Source: Hippasteria phrygiana
Taxonomy: Eukaryota > Echinodermata > Asteroidea > Valvatida > Goniasteridae
Length of the DNA: 64,000 bases
Direction of reading: 5' to 3'
NCBI GenBank assembly: GCA_037893225.1
Contig: JAZGUH010000326.1
Span: 2,108,001-2,172,000 of the forward strand
Under the pieces are notes generated by a model that was given only the letters and a program-made list of their open reading frames with translations, ran no database searches and had not been told where the DNA came from. Each line of letters starts with the position of its first letter. Position 1 is the first letter of the stretch. The position numbers were made by a program, and so were the translations under genes. Of this stretch, positions 1 to 13,700 are shown piece by piece.

Positions 1-272
1 CGGCCAACATCTGTGTACATATTTCCTTCTATTTTTTGCTCCATGCCTGTCAAATTCCCTTGGGTATGACTTGCTTTACTCATTCATAATTGCATGAAAT
101 ATCAACCAAATTAAGTAATTTTGACATGTATGGATAGCTTAGATCTGGCGCTACATGTTGCAATCATCGGCGGCTTCTTAGAGTTAAAACTTGTGGAGAA
201 AATTCAAACCTTGCAATGTTTATTTTCTTTCCGGCCAACATCTGTGTACATATTACCGTCTATTTATTGCTC

Positions 273-280
273 CATGCATG
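273..280. other. CATGCATG palindrome in family A monomers
   Basis: This perfect 8-bp palindrome is present in most family A monomers. It is lost in all B monomers (CATGCCTG) and in some A types (CATGCCTG, CATGCTTG). Each monomer also has two ACATGT palindromes (most often GACATGTATGG and TACATGTTG) and the AGATCT palindrome. Short dyads are common in satellites that lack CENP-B boxes, but no function can be read from the sequence. Confidence 0.7.
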
Positions 281-314
281 TCAAATTCCCTGGGGTATGG
301 ACTTGCTTTATTCA

Positions 315-330
315 TTCATAATTGCATGAA
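315..330. other. Inverted repeat TTCAT-N6-ATGAA
   Basis: A perfect 5-bp inverted repeat with a 6-base spacer lies at the phase point of nearly every A monomer. Family B copies with CATAAAAT carry one mismatch in the right arm, and copies with CACAATTGAATG change the left arm or spacer. It is the clearest small dyad that differs between the families. Confidence 0.6.
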
Positions 331-1019
331 ATATCAACCAAATGCAGTAATTTTGACATGTATGGATAGCTTAGATCTGGCGCTACATGTTGCAATCATC
401 GGCGGCTTCTTAGAGTTAAAACTTGTGGAGAAAATTCAAACCTCGCAATGTTTATTTTCTTTCCGGCCAACATCTGTGTACATGTTACCGTCTATTTATT
501 GCTCCATGCATGTCAAATTCCCTAGGGTATGACTTGCTTTACTCATTCATAATTGCATGAAATATAAACCAAATACAGTAATTTTGACATGTATGGATAG
601 CTTAGATCTGGCGCTACATGTTGCAATTATCGGCGGCTTCTTAGAGTTAAAACTTATGGAGAAAATTCAAACCTCGCAATGTTTATTTTCTTTCCGGCCA
701 ACATCTGTGTACATATTACCGTCTATTTATTGCTCCATGCATGTCAAATTCCCTGGGGTATGGACTTGCTTTATTCATTCATAATTGCATGAAATATCAA
801 CCAAATACAGTAATTTTGACATGTATGGATAGCTTAGATCTGGCGCTACATGTTGCAATTATCGGCGGCTTCTTAGAGTTAAAACTTGTGGAGAAAATTC
901 AAACCTCGCAATGTTTATTTTCTTTCCGGCCAACATCTGTGTACATATTTCCTTCTATTTTTTGCTCCATGCCTGTCAAATTCCCTGGGGTATGACTTGC
1001 TTTACTCATTCATAATTGC

Positions 1020-1250
1020 ATGAAATATCAACCAAATTCAGTAATTTTGACATGTATGGATAGCTTAGATCTGGCGCTACATGTTGCAATCATCGGCGGC
1101 TTCTTAGAGTTAAAACTTGTGGAGAAAATTCAAACCTCGCAATGTTTATTTTCTTTCCGGCCAACATCTGTGTACATGTTACCGTCTATTTATTGCTCCA
1201 TGCATGTCAAATTCCCTGGGGTATGACTTGCTTTACTCATTCATAATTGC
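1020..1250 (+). repeat. Reference monomer, family A, 231-bp form
   Basis: This copy matches the commonest state at most variable sites. In order it carries AAATTCAG, the BglII site, CAATCATCGG, GTTAAAAC, AAAATTCAA, TTCCGGCCAAC, GTACATGTTACCG, CATGCATG and CCCTGGGGTATGAC. The start of this region varies among four states (TTCAG, TTAAG, TGCAG, TACAG), and TACAG usually travels with ATAAACC in place of ATCAACC. The GTACATGTT site also occurs as GTACATATT, GTGCATATT, GTACATATTTCC, GTACCTGTT and GTACATGAT. These linked states define the monomer types used to recognise the higher-order repeats. Confidence 0.95.
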
Positions 1251-1482
1251 ATGAAATATCAACCAAATTCAGTAATTTTGACATGTATGGATAGCTTAGA
1301 TCTGGCGCTACATGTTGCAATCATCGGCGGCTTCTTAGAGTTAAAACTTGTGGAGAAAATTCAAACCTCGCAATGTTTATTTTCTTTCCGGCCAACATCT
1401 GTGTACATATTACCGTCTATTTATTGCTCCATGCATGTCAAATTCCCTGGGGTATGGACTTGCTTTATTCATTCATAATTGC
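1251..1482 (+). repeat. Reference monomer, family A, 232-bp form
   Basis: It differs from the 231-bp form mainly near its end: GGTATGGAC replaces GGTATGAC (one extra G), and most copies of this form read TTTATTCAT instead of TTTACTCAT. The two length forms are interleaved through the array in a fixed order within each higher-order unit, so length itself works as a marker. The extra base also shifts the reading frame between neighbours, which is why open frames of 113-120 codons run across monomer borders. Confidence 0.95.
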
Positions 1483-4400
1483 ATGAAATATCAACCAAAT
1501 GCAGTAATTTTGACATGTATGGATAGCTTAGATCTGGCGCTACATGTTGCAATCATCGGCGGCTTCTTAGAGTTAAAACTTGTGGAGAAAATTCAAACCT
1601 CGCAATGTTTATTTTCTTTCCGGCCAACATCTGTGTACATGTTACCGTCTATTTATTGCTCCATGCATGTCAAATTCCCTAGGGTATGACTTGCTTTACT
1701 CATTCATAATTGCATGAAATATAAACCAAATACAGTAATTTTGACATGTATGGATAGCTTAGATCTGGCGCTACATGTTGCAATTATCGGCGGCTTCTTA
1801 GAGTTAAAACTTGTGGAGAAAATTCAAACCTCGCAATGTTTATTTTCTTTCCGGCCAACATCTGTGTACATATTACCGTCTATTTATTGCTCCATGCATG
1901 TCAAATTCCCTGGGGTATGGACTTGCTTTATTCATTCATAATTGCATGAAATATCAACCAAATACAGTAATTTTGACATGTATGGATAGCTTAGATCTGG
2001 CGCTACATGTTGCAATTATCGGCGGCTTCTTAGAGTTAAAACTTGTGGAGAAAATTCAAACCTCGCAATGTTTATTTTCTTTCCGGCCAACATCTGTGTA
2101 CATATTTCCTTCTATTTTTTGCTCCATGCCTGTCAAATTCCCTGGGGTATGGACTTGCTTTATTCATTCATAATTGCATGAAATATCAACCAAATGCAGT
2201 AATTTTGACATGTATGGATAGCTTAGATCTGGCGCTACATGTTGCAATCATCGGCGGCTTCTTAGAGTTAAAACTTGTGGAGAAAATTCAAACCTCGCAA
2301 TGTTTATTTTCTTTCCGGCCAACATCTGTGTACATGTTACCGTCTATTTATTGCTCCATGCATGTCAAATTCCCTGGGGTATGACTTGCTTTACTCATTC
2401 ATAATTGCATGAAATATCAACCAAATTAAGTAATTTTGACATGTATGGATAGCTTAGATCTGGCGCTACATGTTGCAATCATCGGCGGCTTCTTAGAGTT
2501 AAAACTTGTGGAGAAAATTCAAACCTCGCAATGTTTATTTTCTTTCCGGCCAACATCTGTGTACATATTACCGTCTATTTATTGCTCCATGCATGTCAAA
2601 TTCCCTGGGGTATGGACTTGCTTTATTCATTCATAATTGCATGAAATATCAACCAAATGCAGTAATTTTGACATGTATGGATAGCTTAGATCTGGCGCTA
2701 CATGTTGCAATCATCGGCGGCTTCTTAGAGTTAAAACTTGTGGAGAAAATTCAAACCTCGCAATGTTTATTTTCTTTCCGGCCAACATCTGTGTACATGT
2801 TACCGTCTATTTATTGCTCCATGCATGTCAAATTCCCTAGGGTATGACTTGCTTTACTCATTCATAATTGCATGAAATATAAACCAAATACAGTAATTTT
2901 GACATGTATGGATAGCTTAGATCTGGCGCTACATGTTGCAATCATCGGCGGCTTCTTAGAGTTAAAACTTGTGGAGAAAATTCAAACCTCGCAATGTTTA
3001 TTTTCTTTCCGGCCAACATCTGTGTACATATTACCGTCTATTTATTGCTCCATGCATGTCAAATTCCCTGGGGTATGGACTTGCTTTATTCATTCATAAT
3101 TGCATGAAATATCAACCAAATGCAGTAATTTTGACATGTATGGATAGCTTAGATCTGGCGCTACATGTTGCAATCATCGGCGGCTTCTTAGAGTTAAAAC
3201 TTGTGGAGAAAATTCAAACCTCGCAATGTTTATTTTCTTTCCGGCCAACATCTGTGTACCTGTTACCGTCTATTTATTGCTCCATGCATGTCAAATTCCC
3301 TGGGGTATGGACTTGCTTTACTCATTCATAATTGCATGAAATATAAACCAAATACAGTAATTTTGACATGTATGGATAGCTTAGATCTGGCGCTACATGT
3401 TGCAATTATCGGCGGCTTCTTAGAGTTAAAACTTGTGGAGAAAATTCAAACCTCGCAATGTTTATTTTCTTTCCGGCCAACATCTGTGTGCATATTTCCT
3501 TCTATTTTGTGCTCCATGCCTGTCAAATTCCCTGGGGTATGACTTGCTTTACTCATTCATAATTGCATGAAATATCAACCAAATTCAGTAATTTTGACAT
3601 GTATGGATAGCTTAGATCTGGCGCTACATGTTGCAATCATCGGCGGCTTCTTAGAGTTAAAACTTGTGGAGAAAATTCAAACCTCGCAATGTTTATTTTC
3701 TTTCCGGCCAACATCTGTGTGCATATTACCTTCTATTTATTGCTCCATGCATGTCAAATTCCCTGGGGTATGACTTGCTTTACTCATTCATAATTGCATG
3801 AAATATCAACCAAATTCAGTAATTTTGACATGTATGGATAGCTTAGATCTGGCGCTACATGTTGCAATCATCGGCGGCTTCTTAGAGTTAAAACTTGTGG
3901 AGAAAATTCAAACCTCGCAATGTTTATTTTCTTTCCGGCCAACATCTGTGTGCATATTACATTCTATTTATTGCTCCATGCCTGTCAAATTCCCTGGGGT
4001 ATGACTTGCTTTACTCATTCATAATTGCATGAAATATCAACCAAATTCAGTAATTTTTACATGTATGGATAGCTTAGATCTGGCGCTACATGTTGCAATT
4101 ATCGGCGGCTTCTTAGAGTTAAAACTTGTGGAGAAAATTCAAACCTCGCAATGTTTATTTTCTTTCCGGCCAACATCTGTGTACATGTTACCGTCTATTT
4201 ATTGCTCCATGCATGTCAAATTCCCTGGGGTATGACTTGCTTTACTCATTCATAATTGCATGAAATATCAACCAAATTAAGTAATTTTGACATGTATGGA
4301 TAGCTTAGATCTGGCGCTACATGTTGCAATCATCGGCGGCTTCTTAGAGTTAAAACTTGTGGAGAAAATTCAAACCTCGCAATGTTTATTTTCTTTCCGG

Positions 4401-5786
4401 CCAACATCTGTGTACATGTTACCGTCTATTTATTGCTCCATGCATGTCAAATTCCCTGGGGTATGGACTTGCTTTACTCATTCATAATTGCATGAAATAT
4501 CAACCAAATTCAGTAATTTTGACATGTATGGATAGCTTAGATCTGGCGCTACATGTTGCAATTATCGGCGGCTTCTTAGAGTTAACACTTGTGGAGAAAA
4601 TTCAAACCTCGCAATGTTTATTTTCTTTCCGGCCAACATCTGTGTACATGATACCGTCTATTTATTGCTCCATGCATGTCAAATTCCCTGGGGTATGACT
4701 TGCTTTACTCATTCATAATTGCATGAAATATCAACCAAATGCAGTAATTTTGACATGTATGGATAGCTTAGATCTGGCGCTACATGTTGCAATCATCGGC
4801 GGCTTCTTAGAGTTAAAACTTGTGGAGAAAATTCAAACCTCGCAATGTTTATTTTCTTTCCGGCCAACATCTGTGTACATGTTACCGTCTATTTATTGCT
4901 CCATGCATGTCAAATTCCCTGGGGTATGACTTGCTTTACTCATTCATAATTGCATGAAATATCAACCAAATTCAGTAATTTTGACATGTATGGATAGCTT
5001 AGATCTGGCGCTACATGTTGCAATCATCGGCGGCTTCTTAGAGTTAAAACTTGTGGAGAAAATTCAAACCTCGCAATGTTTATTTTCTTTCCGGCCAACA
5101 TCTGTGTACATGTTACCGTCTATTTATTGCTCCATGCATGTCAAATTCCCTGGGGTATGACTTGCTTTACTCATTCATAATTGCATGAAATATCAACCAA
5201 ATTAAGTAATTTTGACATGTATGGATAGCTTAGATCTGGCGCTACATGTTGCAATCATCGGCGGCTTCTTAGAGTTAAAACTTGTGGAGAAAATTCAAAC
5301 CTCGCAATGTTTATTTTCTTTCCGGCCAACATCTGTGTACATATTACCGTCTATTTATTGCTCCATGCATGTCAAATTCCCTGGGGTATGGACTTGCTTT
5401 ATTCATTCATAATTGCATGAAATATCAACCAAATGCAGTAATTTTGACATGTATGGATAGCTTAGATCTGGCGCTACATGTTGCAATCATCGGCGGCTTC
5501 TTAGAGTTAAAACTTGTGGAGAAAATTCAAACCTCGCAATGTTTATTTTCTTTCCGGCCAACATCTGTGTACATATTACCGTCTATTTATTGCTCCATGC
5601 ATGTCAAATTCCCTGGGGTATGGACTTGCTTTATTCATTCATAATTGCATGAAATATCAACCAAATACAGTAATTTTGACATGTATGGATAGCTTAGATC
5701 TGGCGCTACATGTTGCAATTATCGGCGGCTTCTTAGAGTTAAAACTTGTGGAGAAAATTCAAACCTCGCAATGTTTATTTTCTTTC

Positions 5787-8700
5787 CGGCCAACATCTGT
5801 GTACATATTTCCTTCTATTTTTTGCTCCATGCCTGTCAAATTCCCTTGGGTATGACTTGCTTTACTCATTCATAATTGCATGAAATATCAACCAAATTAA
5901 GTAATTTTGACATGTATGGATAGCTTAGATCTGGCGCTACATGTTGCAATCATCGGCGGCTTCTTAGAGTTAAAACTTGTGGAGAAAATTCAAACCTTGC
6001 AATGTTTATTTTCTTTCCGGCCAACATCTGTGTACATATTACCGTCTATTTATTGCTCCATGCATGTCAAATTCCCTGGGGTATGGACTTGCTTTATTCA
6101 TTCATAATTGCATGAAATATCAACCAAATGCAGTAATTTTGACATGTATGGATAGCTTAGATCTGGCGCTACATGTTGCAATCATCGGCGGCTTCTTAGA
6201 GTTAAAACTTGTGGAGAAAATTCAAACCTCGCAATGTTTATTTTCTTTCCGGCCAACATCTGTGTACATGTTACCGTCTATTTATTGCTCCATGCATGTC
6301 AAATTCCCTAGGGTATGACTTGCTTTACTCATTCATAATTGCATGAAATATAAACCAAATACAGTAATTTTGACATGTATGGATAGCTTAGATCTGGCGC
6401 TACATGTTGCAATTATCGGCGGCTTCTTAGAGTTAAAACTTATGGAGAAAATTCAAACCTCGCAATGTTTATTTTCTTTCCGGCCAACATCTGTGTACAT
6501 ATTACCGTCTATTTATTGCTCCATGCATGTCAAATTCCCTGGGGTATGGACTTGCTTTATTCATTCATAATTGCATGAAATATCAACCAAATACAGTAAT
6601 TTTGACATGTATGGATAGCTTAGATCTGGCGCTACATGTTGCAATTATCGGCGGCTTCTTAGAGTTAAAACTTGTGGAGAAAATTCAAACCTCGCAATGT
6701 TTATTTTCTTTCCGGCCAACATCTGTGTACATATTTCCTTCTATTTTTTGCTCCATGCCTGTCAAATTCCCTGGGGTATGACTTGCTTTACTCATTCATA
6801 ATTGCATGAAATATCAACCAAATTCAGTAATTTTGACATGTATGGATAGCTTAGATCTGGCGCTACATGTTGCAATCATCGGCGGCTTCTTAGAGTTAAA
6901 ACTTGTGGAGAAAATTCAAACCTCGCAATGTTTATTTTCTTTCCGGCCAACATCTGTGTACATGTTACCGTCTATTTATTGCTCCATGCATGTCAAATTC
7001 CCTGGGGTATGACTTGCTTTACTCATTCATAATTGCATGAAATATCAACCAAATTCAGTAATTTTGACATGTATGGATAGCTTAGATCTGGCGCTACATG
7101 TTGCAATCATCGGCGGCTTCTTAGAGTTAAAACTTGTGGAGAAAATTCAAACCTCGCAATGTTTATTTTCTTTCCGGCCAACATCTGTGTACATATTACC
7201 GTCTATTTATTGCTCCATGCATGTCAAATTCCCTGGGGTATGGACTTGCTTTATTCATTCATAATTGCATGAAATATCAACCAAATGCAGTAATTTTGAC
7301 ATGTATGGATAGCTTAGATCTGGCGCTACATGTTGCAATCATCGGCGGCTTCTTAGAGTTAAAACTTGTGGAGAAAATTCAAACCTCGCAATGTTTATTT
7401 TCTTTCCGGCCAACATCTGTGTACATGTTACCGTCTATTTATTGCTCCATGCATGTCAAATTCCCTAGGGTATGACTTGCTTTACTCATTCATAATTGCA
7501 TGAAATATAAACCAAATACAGTAATTTTGACATGTATGGATAGCTTAGATCTGGCGCTACATGTTGCAATTATCGGCGGCTTCTTAGAGTTAAAACTTGT
7601 GGAGAAAATTCAAACCTCGCAATGTTTATTTTCTTTCCGGCCAACATCTGTGTACATATTACCGTCTATTTATTGCTCCATGCATGTCAAATTCCCTGGG
7701 GTATGGACTTGCTTTATTCATTCATAATTGCATGAAATATCAACCAAATACAGTAATTTTGACATGTATGGATAGCTTAGATCTGGCGCTACATGTTGCA
7801 ATTATCGGCGGCTTCTTAGAGTTAAAACTTGTGGAGAAAATTCAAACCTCGCAATGTTTATTTTCTTTCCGGCCAACATCTGTGTACATATTTCCTTCTA
7901 TTTTTTGCTCCATGCATGTCAAATTCCCTGGGGTATGGACTTGCTTTATTCATTCATAATTGCATGAAATATCAACCAAATGCAGTAATTTTGACATGTA
8001 TGGATAGCTTAGATCTGGCGCTACATGTTGCAATCATCGGCGGCTTCTTAGAGTTAAAACTTGTGGAGAAAATTCAAACCTCGCAATGTTTATTTTCTTT
8101 CCGGCCAACATCTGTGTACATGTTACCGTCTATTTATTGCTCCATGCATGTCAAATTCCCTGGGGTATGACTTGCTTTACTCATTCATAATTGCATGAAA
8201 TATCAACCAAATTAAGTAATTTTGACATGTATGGATAGCTTAGATCTGGCGCTACATGTTGCAATCATCGGCGGCTTCTTAGAGTTAAAACTTGTGGAGA
8301 AAATTCAAACCTCGCAATGTTTATTTTCTTTCCGGCCAACATCTGTGTACATATTACCGTCTATTTATTGCTCCATGCATGTCAAATTCCCTGGGGTATG
8401 GACTTGCTTTATTCATTCATAATTGCATGAAATATCAACCAAATGCAGTAATTTTGACATGTATGGATAGCTTAGATCTGGCGCTACATGTTGCAATCAT
8501 CGGCGGCTTCTTAGAGTTAAAACTTGTGGAGAAAATTCAAACCTCGCAATGTTTATTTTCTTTCCGGCCAACATCTGTGTACATGTTACCGTCTATTTAT
8601 TGCTCCATGCATGTCAAATTCCCTAGGGTATGACTTGCTTTACTCATTCATAATTGCATGAAATATAAACCAAATACAGTAATTTTGACATGTATGGATA

Positions 8701-10758
8701 GCTTAGATCTGGCGCTACATGTTGCAATCATCGGCGGCTTCTTAGAGTTAAAACTTGTGGAGAAAATTCAAACCTCGCAATGTTTATTTTCTTTCCGGCC
8801 AACATCTGTGTACATATTACCGTCTATTTATTGCTCCATGCATGTCAAATTCCCTGGGGTATGGACTTGCTTTATTCATTCATAATTGCATGAAATATCA
8901 ACCAAATGCAGTAATTTTGACATGTATGGATAGCTTAGATCTGGCGCTACATGTTGCAATCATCGGCGGCTTCTTAGAGTTAAAACTTGTGGAGAAAATT
9001 CAAACCTCGCAATGTTTATTTTCTTTCCGGCCAACATCTGTGTACCTGTTACCGTCTATTTATTGCTCCATGCATGTCAAATTCCCTGGGGTATGGACTT
9101 GCTTTACTCATTCATAATTGCATGAAATATAAACCAAATACAGTAATTTTGACATGTATGGATAGCTTAGATCTGGCGCTACATGTTGCAATTATCGGCG
9201 GCTTCTTAGAGTTAAAACTTGTGGAGAAAATTCAAACCTCGCAATGTTTATTTTCTTTCCGGCCAACATCTGTGTGCATATTTCCTTCTATTTTGTGCTC
9301 CATGCCTGTCAAATTCCCTGGGGTATGACTTGCTTTACTCATTCATAATTGCATGAAATATCAACCAAATTCAGTAATTTTGACATGTATGGATAGCTTA
9401 GATCTGGCGCTACATGTTGCAATCATCGGCGGCTTCTTAGAGTTAAAACTTGTGGAGAAAATTCAAACCTCGCAATGTTTATTTTCTTTCCGGCCAACAT
9501 CTGTGTGCATATTACCTTCTATTTATTGCTCCATGCATGTCAAATTCCCTGGGGTATGACTTGCTTTACTCATTCATAATTGCATGAAATATCAACCAAA
9601 TTCAGTAATTTTGACATGTATGGATAGCTTAGATCTGGCGCTACATGTTGCAATCATCGGCGGCTTCTTAGAGTTAAAACTTGTGGAGAAAATTCAAACC
9701 TCGCAATGTTTATTTTCTTTCCGGCCAACATCTGTGTGCATATTACATTCTATTTATTGCTCCATGCCTGTCAAATTCCCTGGGGTATGACTTGCTTTAC
9801 TCATTCATAATTGCATGAAATATCAACCAAATTCAGTAATTTTTACATGTATGGATAGCTTAGATCTGGCGCTACATGTTGCAATTATCGGCGGCTTCTT
9901 AGAGTTAAAACTTGTGGAGAAAATTCAAACCTCGCAATGTTTATTTTCTTTCCGGCCAACATCTGTGTACATGTTACCGTCTATTTATTGCTCCATGCAT
10001 GTCAAATTCCCTGGGGTATGACTTGCTTTACTCATTCATAATTGCATGAAATATCAACCAAATTAAGTAATTTTGACATGTATGGATAGCTTAGATCTGG
10101 CGCTACATGTTGCAATCATCGGCGGCTTCTTAGAGTTAAAACTTGTGGAGAAAATTCAAACCTCGCAATGTTTATTTTCTTTCCGGCCAACATCTGTGTA
10201 CATGTTACCGTCTATTTATTGCTCCATGCATGTCAAATTCCCTGGGGTATGGACTTGCTTTACTCATTCATAATTGCATGAAATATCAACCAAATTCAGT
10301 AATTTTGACATGTATGGATAGCTTAGATCTGGCGCTACATGTTGCAATTATCGGCGGCTTCTTAGAGTTAACACTTGTGGAGAAAATTCAAACCTCGCAA
10401 TGTTTATTTTCTTTCCGGCCAACATCTGTGTACATGATACCGTCTATTTATTGCTCCATGCATGTCAAATTCCCTGGGGTATGACTTGCTTTACTCATTC
10501 ATAATTGCATGAAATATCAACCAAATGCAGTAATTTTGACATGTATGGATAGCTTAGATCTGGCGCTACATGTTGCAATCATCGGCGGCTTCTTAGAGTT
10601 AAAACTTGTGGAGAAAATTCAAACCTCGCAATGTTTATTTTCTTTCCGGCCAACATCTGTGTACATGTTACCGTCTATTTATTGCTCCATGCATGTCAAA
10701 TTCCCTGGGGTATGACTTGCTTTACTCATTCATAATTGCATGAAATATCAACCAAATT
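5787..10758 (+). repeat. 25-monomer higher-order unit, second copy
   Basis: This segment corresponds to 1-4972 at a constant offset of 5786 bp. A third copy of its start lies at about 31244 onward (offset 25457), carrying the same CTTGCAATG marker at 31454 and the ACTTATGG marker at 31899. The third copy shares the CATGCATG state found here near 7914, so it derives from this copy and not from the first. Confidence 0.92.
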
Positions 10759-13700
10759 AAGTAATTTTGACATGTATGGATAGCTTAGATCTGGCGCTAC
10801 ATGTTGCAATCATCGGCGGCTTCTTAGAGTTAAAACTTGTGGAGAAAATTCAAACCTCGCAATGTTTATTTTCTTTCCGGCCAACATCTGTGTACATGAT
10901 ACCGTCTATTTATTGCTCCATGCATGTCAAATTCCCTGGGGTATGACTTGCTTTACTCATTCATAATTGCATGAAATATCAACCAAATGCAGTAATTTTG
11001 ACATGTATGGATAGCTTAGATCTGGCGCTACATGTTGCAATCATCGGCGGCTTCTTAGAGTTAAAACTTGTGGAGAAAATTCAAACCTCGCAATGTTTAT
11101 TTTCTTTCCGGCCAACATCTGTGTACATGTTACCGTCTATTTATTGCTCCATGCATGTCAAATTCCCTGGGGTATGACTTGCTTTACTCATTCATAATTG
11201 CATGAAATATCAACCAAATTAAGTAATTTTGACATGTATGGATAGCTTAGATCTGGCGCTACATGTTGCAATTATCGGCGGCTTCTTAGAGTTAAAACTT
11301 GTGGAGAAAATTCAAACCTCGCAATGTTTATTTTCTTTCCGGCCAACATCTGTGTACATGTTACCGTCTATTTATTGCTCCATGCATGTCAAATTCCCTG
11401 GGGTATGACTTGCTTTACTCATTCATAATTGCATGAAATATCAACCAAATTCAGTAATTTTGACATGTATGGATAGCTTAGATCTGGCGCTACATGTTGC
11501 AATCATCGGCGGCTTCTTAGAGTTAAAACTTGTGGAGAAAATTCAAACCTCGCAATGTTTATTTTCTTTCCGGCCAACATCTGTGTACATATTACCGTCT
11601 ATTTATTGCTCCATGCATGTCAAATTCCCTGGGGTATGGACTTGCTTTATTCATTCATAATTGCATGAAATATCAACCAAATGCAGTAATTTTGACATGT
11701 ATGGATAGCTTAGATCTGGCGCTACATGTTGCAATCATCGGCGGCTTCTTAGAGTTAAAACTTGTGGAGAAAATTCAAACCTCGCAATGTTTATTTTCTT
11801 TCCGGCCAACATCTGTGTACATGTTACCGTCTATTTATTGCTCCATGCATGTCAAATTCCCTAGGGTATGACTTGCTTTACTCATTCATAATTGCATGAA
11901 ATATAAACCAAATACAGTAATTTTGACATGTATGGATAGCTTAGATCTGGCGCTACATGTTGCAATTATCGGCGGCTTCTTAGAGTTAAAACTTGTGGAG
12001 AAAATTCAAACCTCGCAATGTTTATTTTCTTTCCGGCCAACATCTGTGTACATATTACCGTCTATTTATTGCTCCATGCATGTCAAATTCCCTGGGGTAT
12101 GGACTTGCTTTATTCATTCATAATTGCATGAAATATCAACCAAATACAGTAATTTTGACATGTATGGATAGCTTAGATCTGGCGCTACATGTTGCAATTA
12201 TCGGCGGCTTCTTAGAGTTAAAACTTGTGGAGAAAATTCAAACCTCGCAATGTTTATTTTCTTTCCGGCCAACATCTGTGTACATATTTCCTTCTATTTT
12301 TTGCTCCATGCCTGTCAAATTCCCTGGGGTATGGACTTGCTTTATTCATTCATAATTGCATGAAATATCAACCAAATGCAGTAATTTTGACATGTATGGA
12401 TAGCTTAGATCTGGCGCTACATGTTGCAATCATCGGCGGCTTCTTAGAGTTAAAACTTGTGGAGAAAATTCAAACCTCGCAATGTTTATTTTCTTTCCGG
12501 CCAACATCTGTGTACATATTACCGTCTATTTATTGCTCCATGCATGTCAAATTCCCTGGGGTATGGACTTGCTTTATTCATTCATAATTGCATGAAATAT
12601 CAACCAAATGCAGTAATTTTGACATGTATGGATAGCTTAGATCTGGCGCTACATGTTGCAATCATCGGCGGCTTCTTAGAGTTAAAACTTGTGGAGAAAA
12701 TTCAAACCTCGCAATGTTTATTTTCTTTCCGGCCAACATCTGTGTACATGTTACCGTCTATTTATTGCTCCATGCATGTCAAATTCCCTAGGGTATGACT
12801 TGCTTTACTCATTCATAATTGCATGAAATATAAACCAAATACAGTAATTTTGACATGTATGGATAGCTTAGATCTGGCGCTACATGTTGCAATCATCGGC
12901 GGCTTCTTAGAGTTAAAACTTGTGGAGAAAATTCAAACCTCGCAATGTTTATTTTCTTTCCGGCCAACATCTGTGTACATATTACCGTCTATTTATTGCT
13001 CCATGCATGTCAAATTCCCTGGGGTATGGACTTGCTTTATTCATTCATAATTGCATGAAATATCAACCAAATGCAGTAATTTTGACATGTATGGATAGCT
13101 TAGATCTGGCGCTACATGTTGCAATCATCGGCGGCTTCTTAGAGTTAAAACTTGTGGAGAAAATTCAAACCTCGCAATGTTTATTTTCTTTCCGGCCAAC
13201 ATCTGTGTACCTGTTACCGTCTATTTATTGCTCCATGCATGTCAAATTCCCTGGGGTATGGACTTGCTTTACTCATTCATAATTGCATGAAATATAAACC
13301 AAATACAGTAATTTTGACATGTATGGATAGCTTAGATCTGGCGCTACATGTTGCAATTATCGGCGGCTTCTTAGAGTTAAAACTTGTGGAGAAAATTCAA
13401 ACCTCGCAATGTTTATTTTCTTTCCGGCCAACATCTGTGTGCATATTTCCTTCTATTTTGTGCTCCATGCCTGTCAAATTCCCTGGGGTATGACTTGCTT
13501 TACTCATTCATAATTGCATGAAATATCAACCAAATTCAGTAATTTTGACATGTATGGATAGCTTAGATCTGGCGCTACATGTTGCAATCATCGGCGGCTT
13601 CTTAGAGTTAAAACTTGTGGAGAAAATTCAAACCTCGCAATGTTTATTTTCTTTCCGGCCAACATCTGTGTGCATATTACCTTCTATTTATTGCTCCATG

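Larger units (their letters stand above)
94..5879 (+). repeat. 25-monomer higher-order unit, first copy (5786 bp)
   Basis: The order of monomer types and lengths from 94 to about 4972 repeats exactly 5786 bp downstream. Rare markers confirm it: CTTGCAATG for CTCGCAATG at 211 and 5997, and ACTTATGGAG for ACTTGTGGAG at 656 and 6442. The match begins before the window (1-93 equals 5787-5879) and fails after 4972, where AAATTCAG faces AAATTAAG at 10759. The only difference I noticed between the two copies is CATGCCTG at about 2128 against CATGCATG at about 7914. Confidence 0.93.

Noticed and set aside
191..532. Many 66-120 codon open frames on the plus strand
   Set aside because: They are shadows of the repeat. 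Lengths are set by where the TATGAC stop and the 1-bp length difference fall. I annotate none as a gene.
1078..1180. Internal half-monomer duplication based on TACATGTT occurring twice about 94 bp apart
   Set aside because: The shared stretch is only 8 bases and the flanks do not match. There is no support for a smaller ancestral unit.
10715..10970. Apparent breaks in open-frame coverage (also 14880-15135, 16963-17218, 19509-19764 and 48897-49153)
   Set aside because: These are ordinary monomers starting AAATTAAG, which removes the usual long frame. The DNA sequence is continuous satellite.
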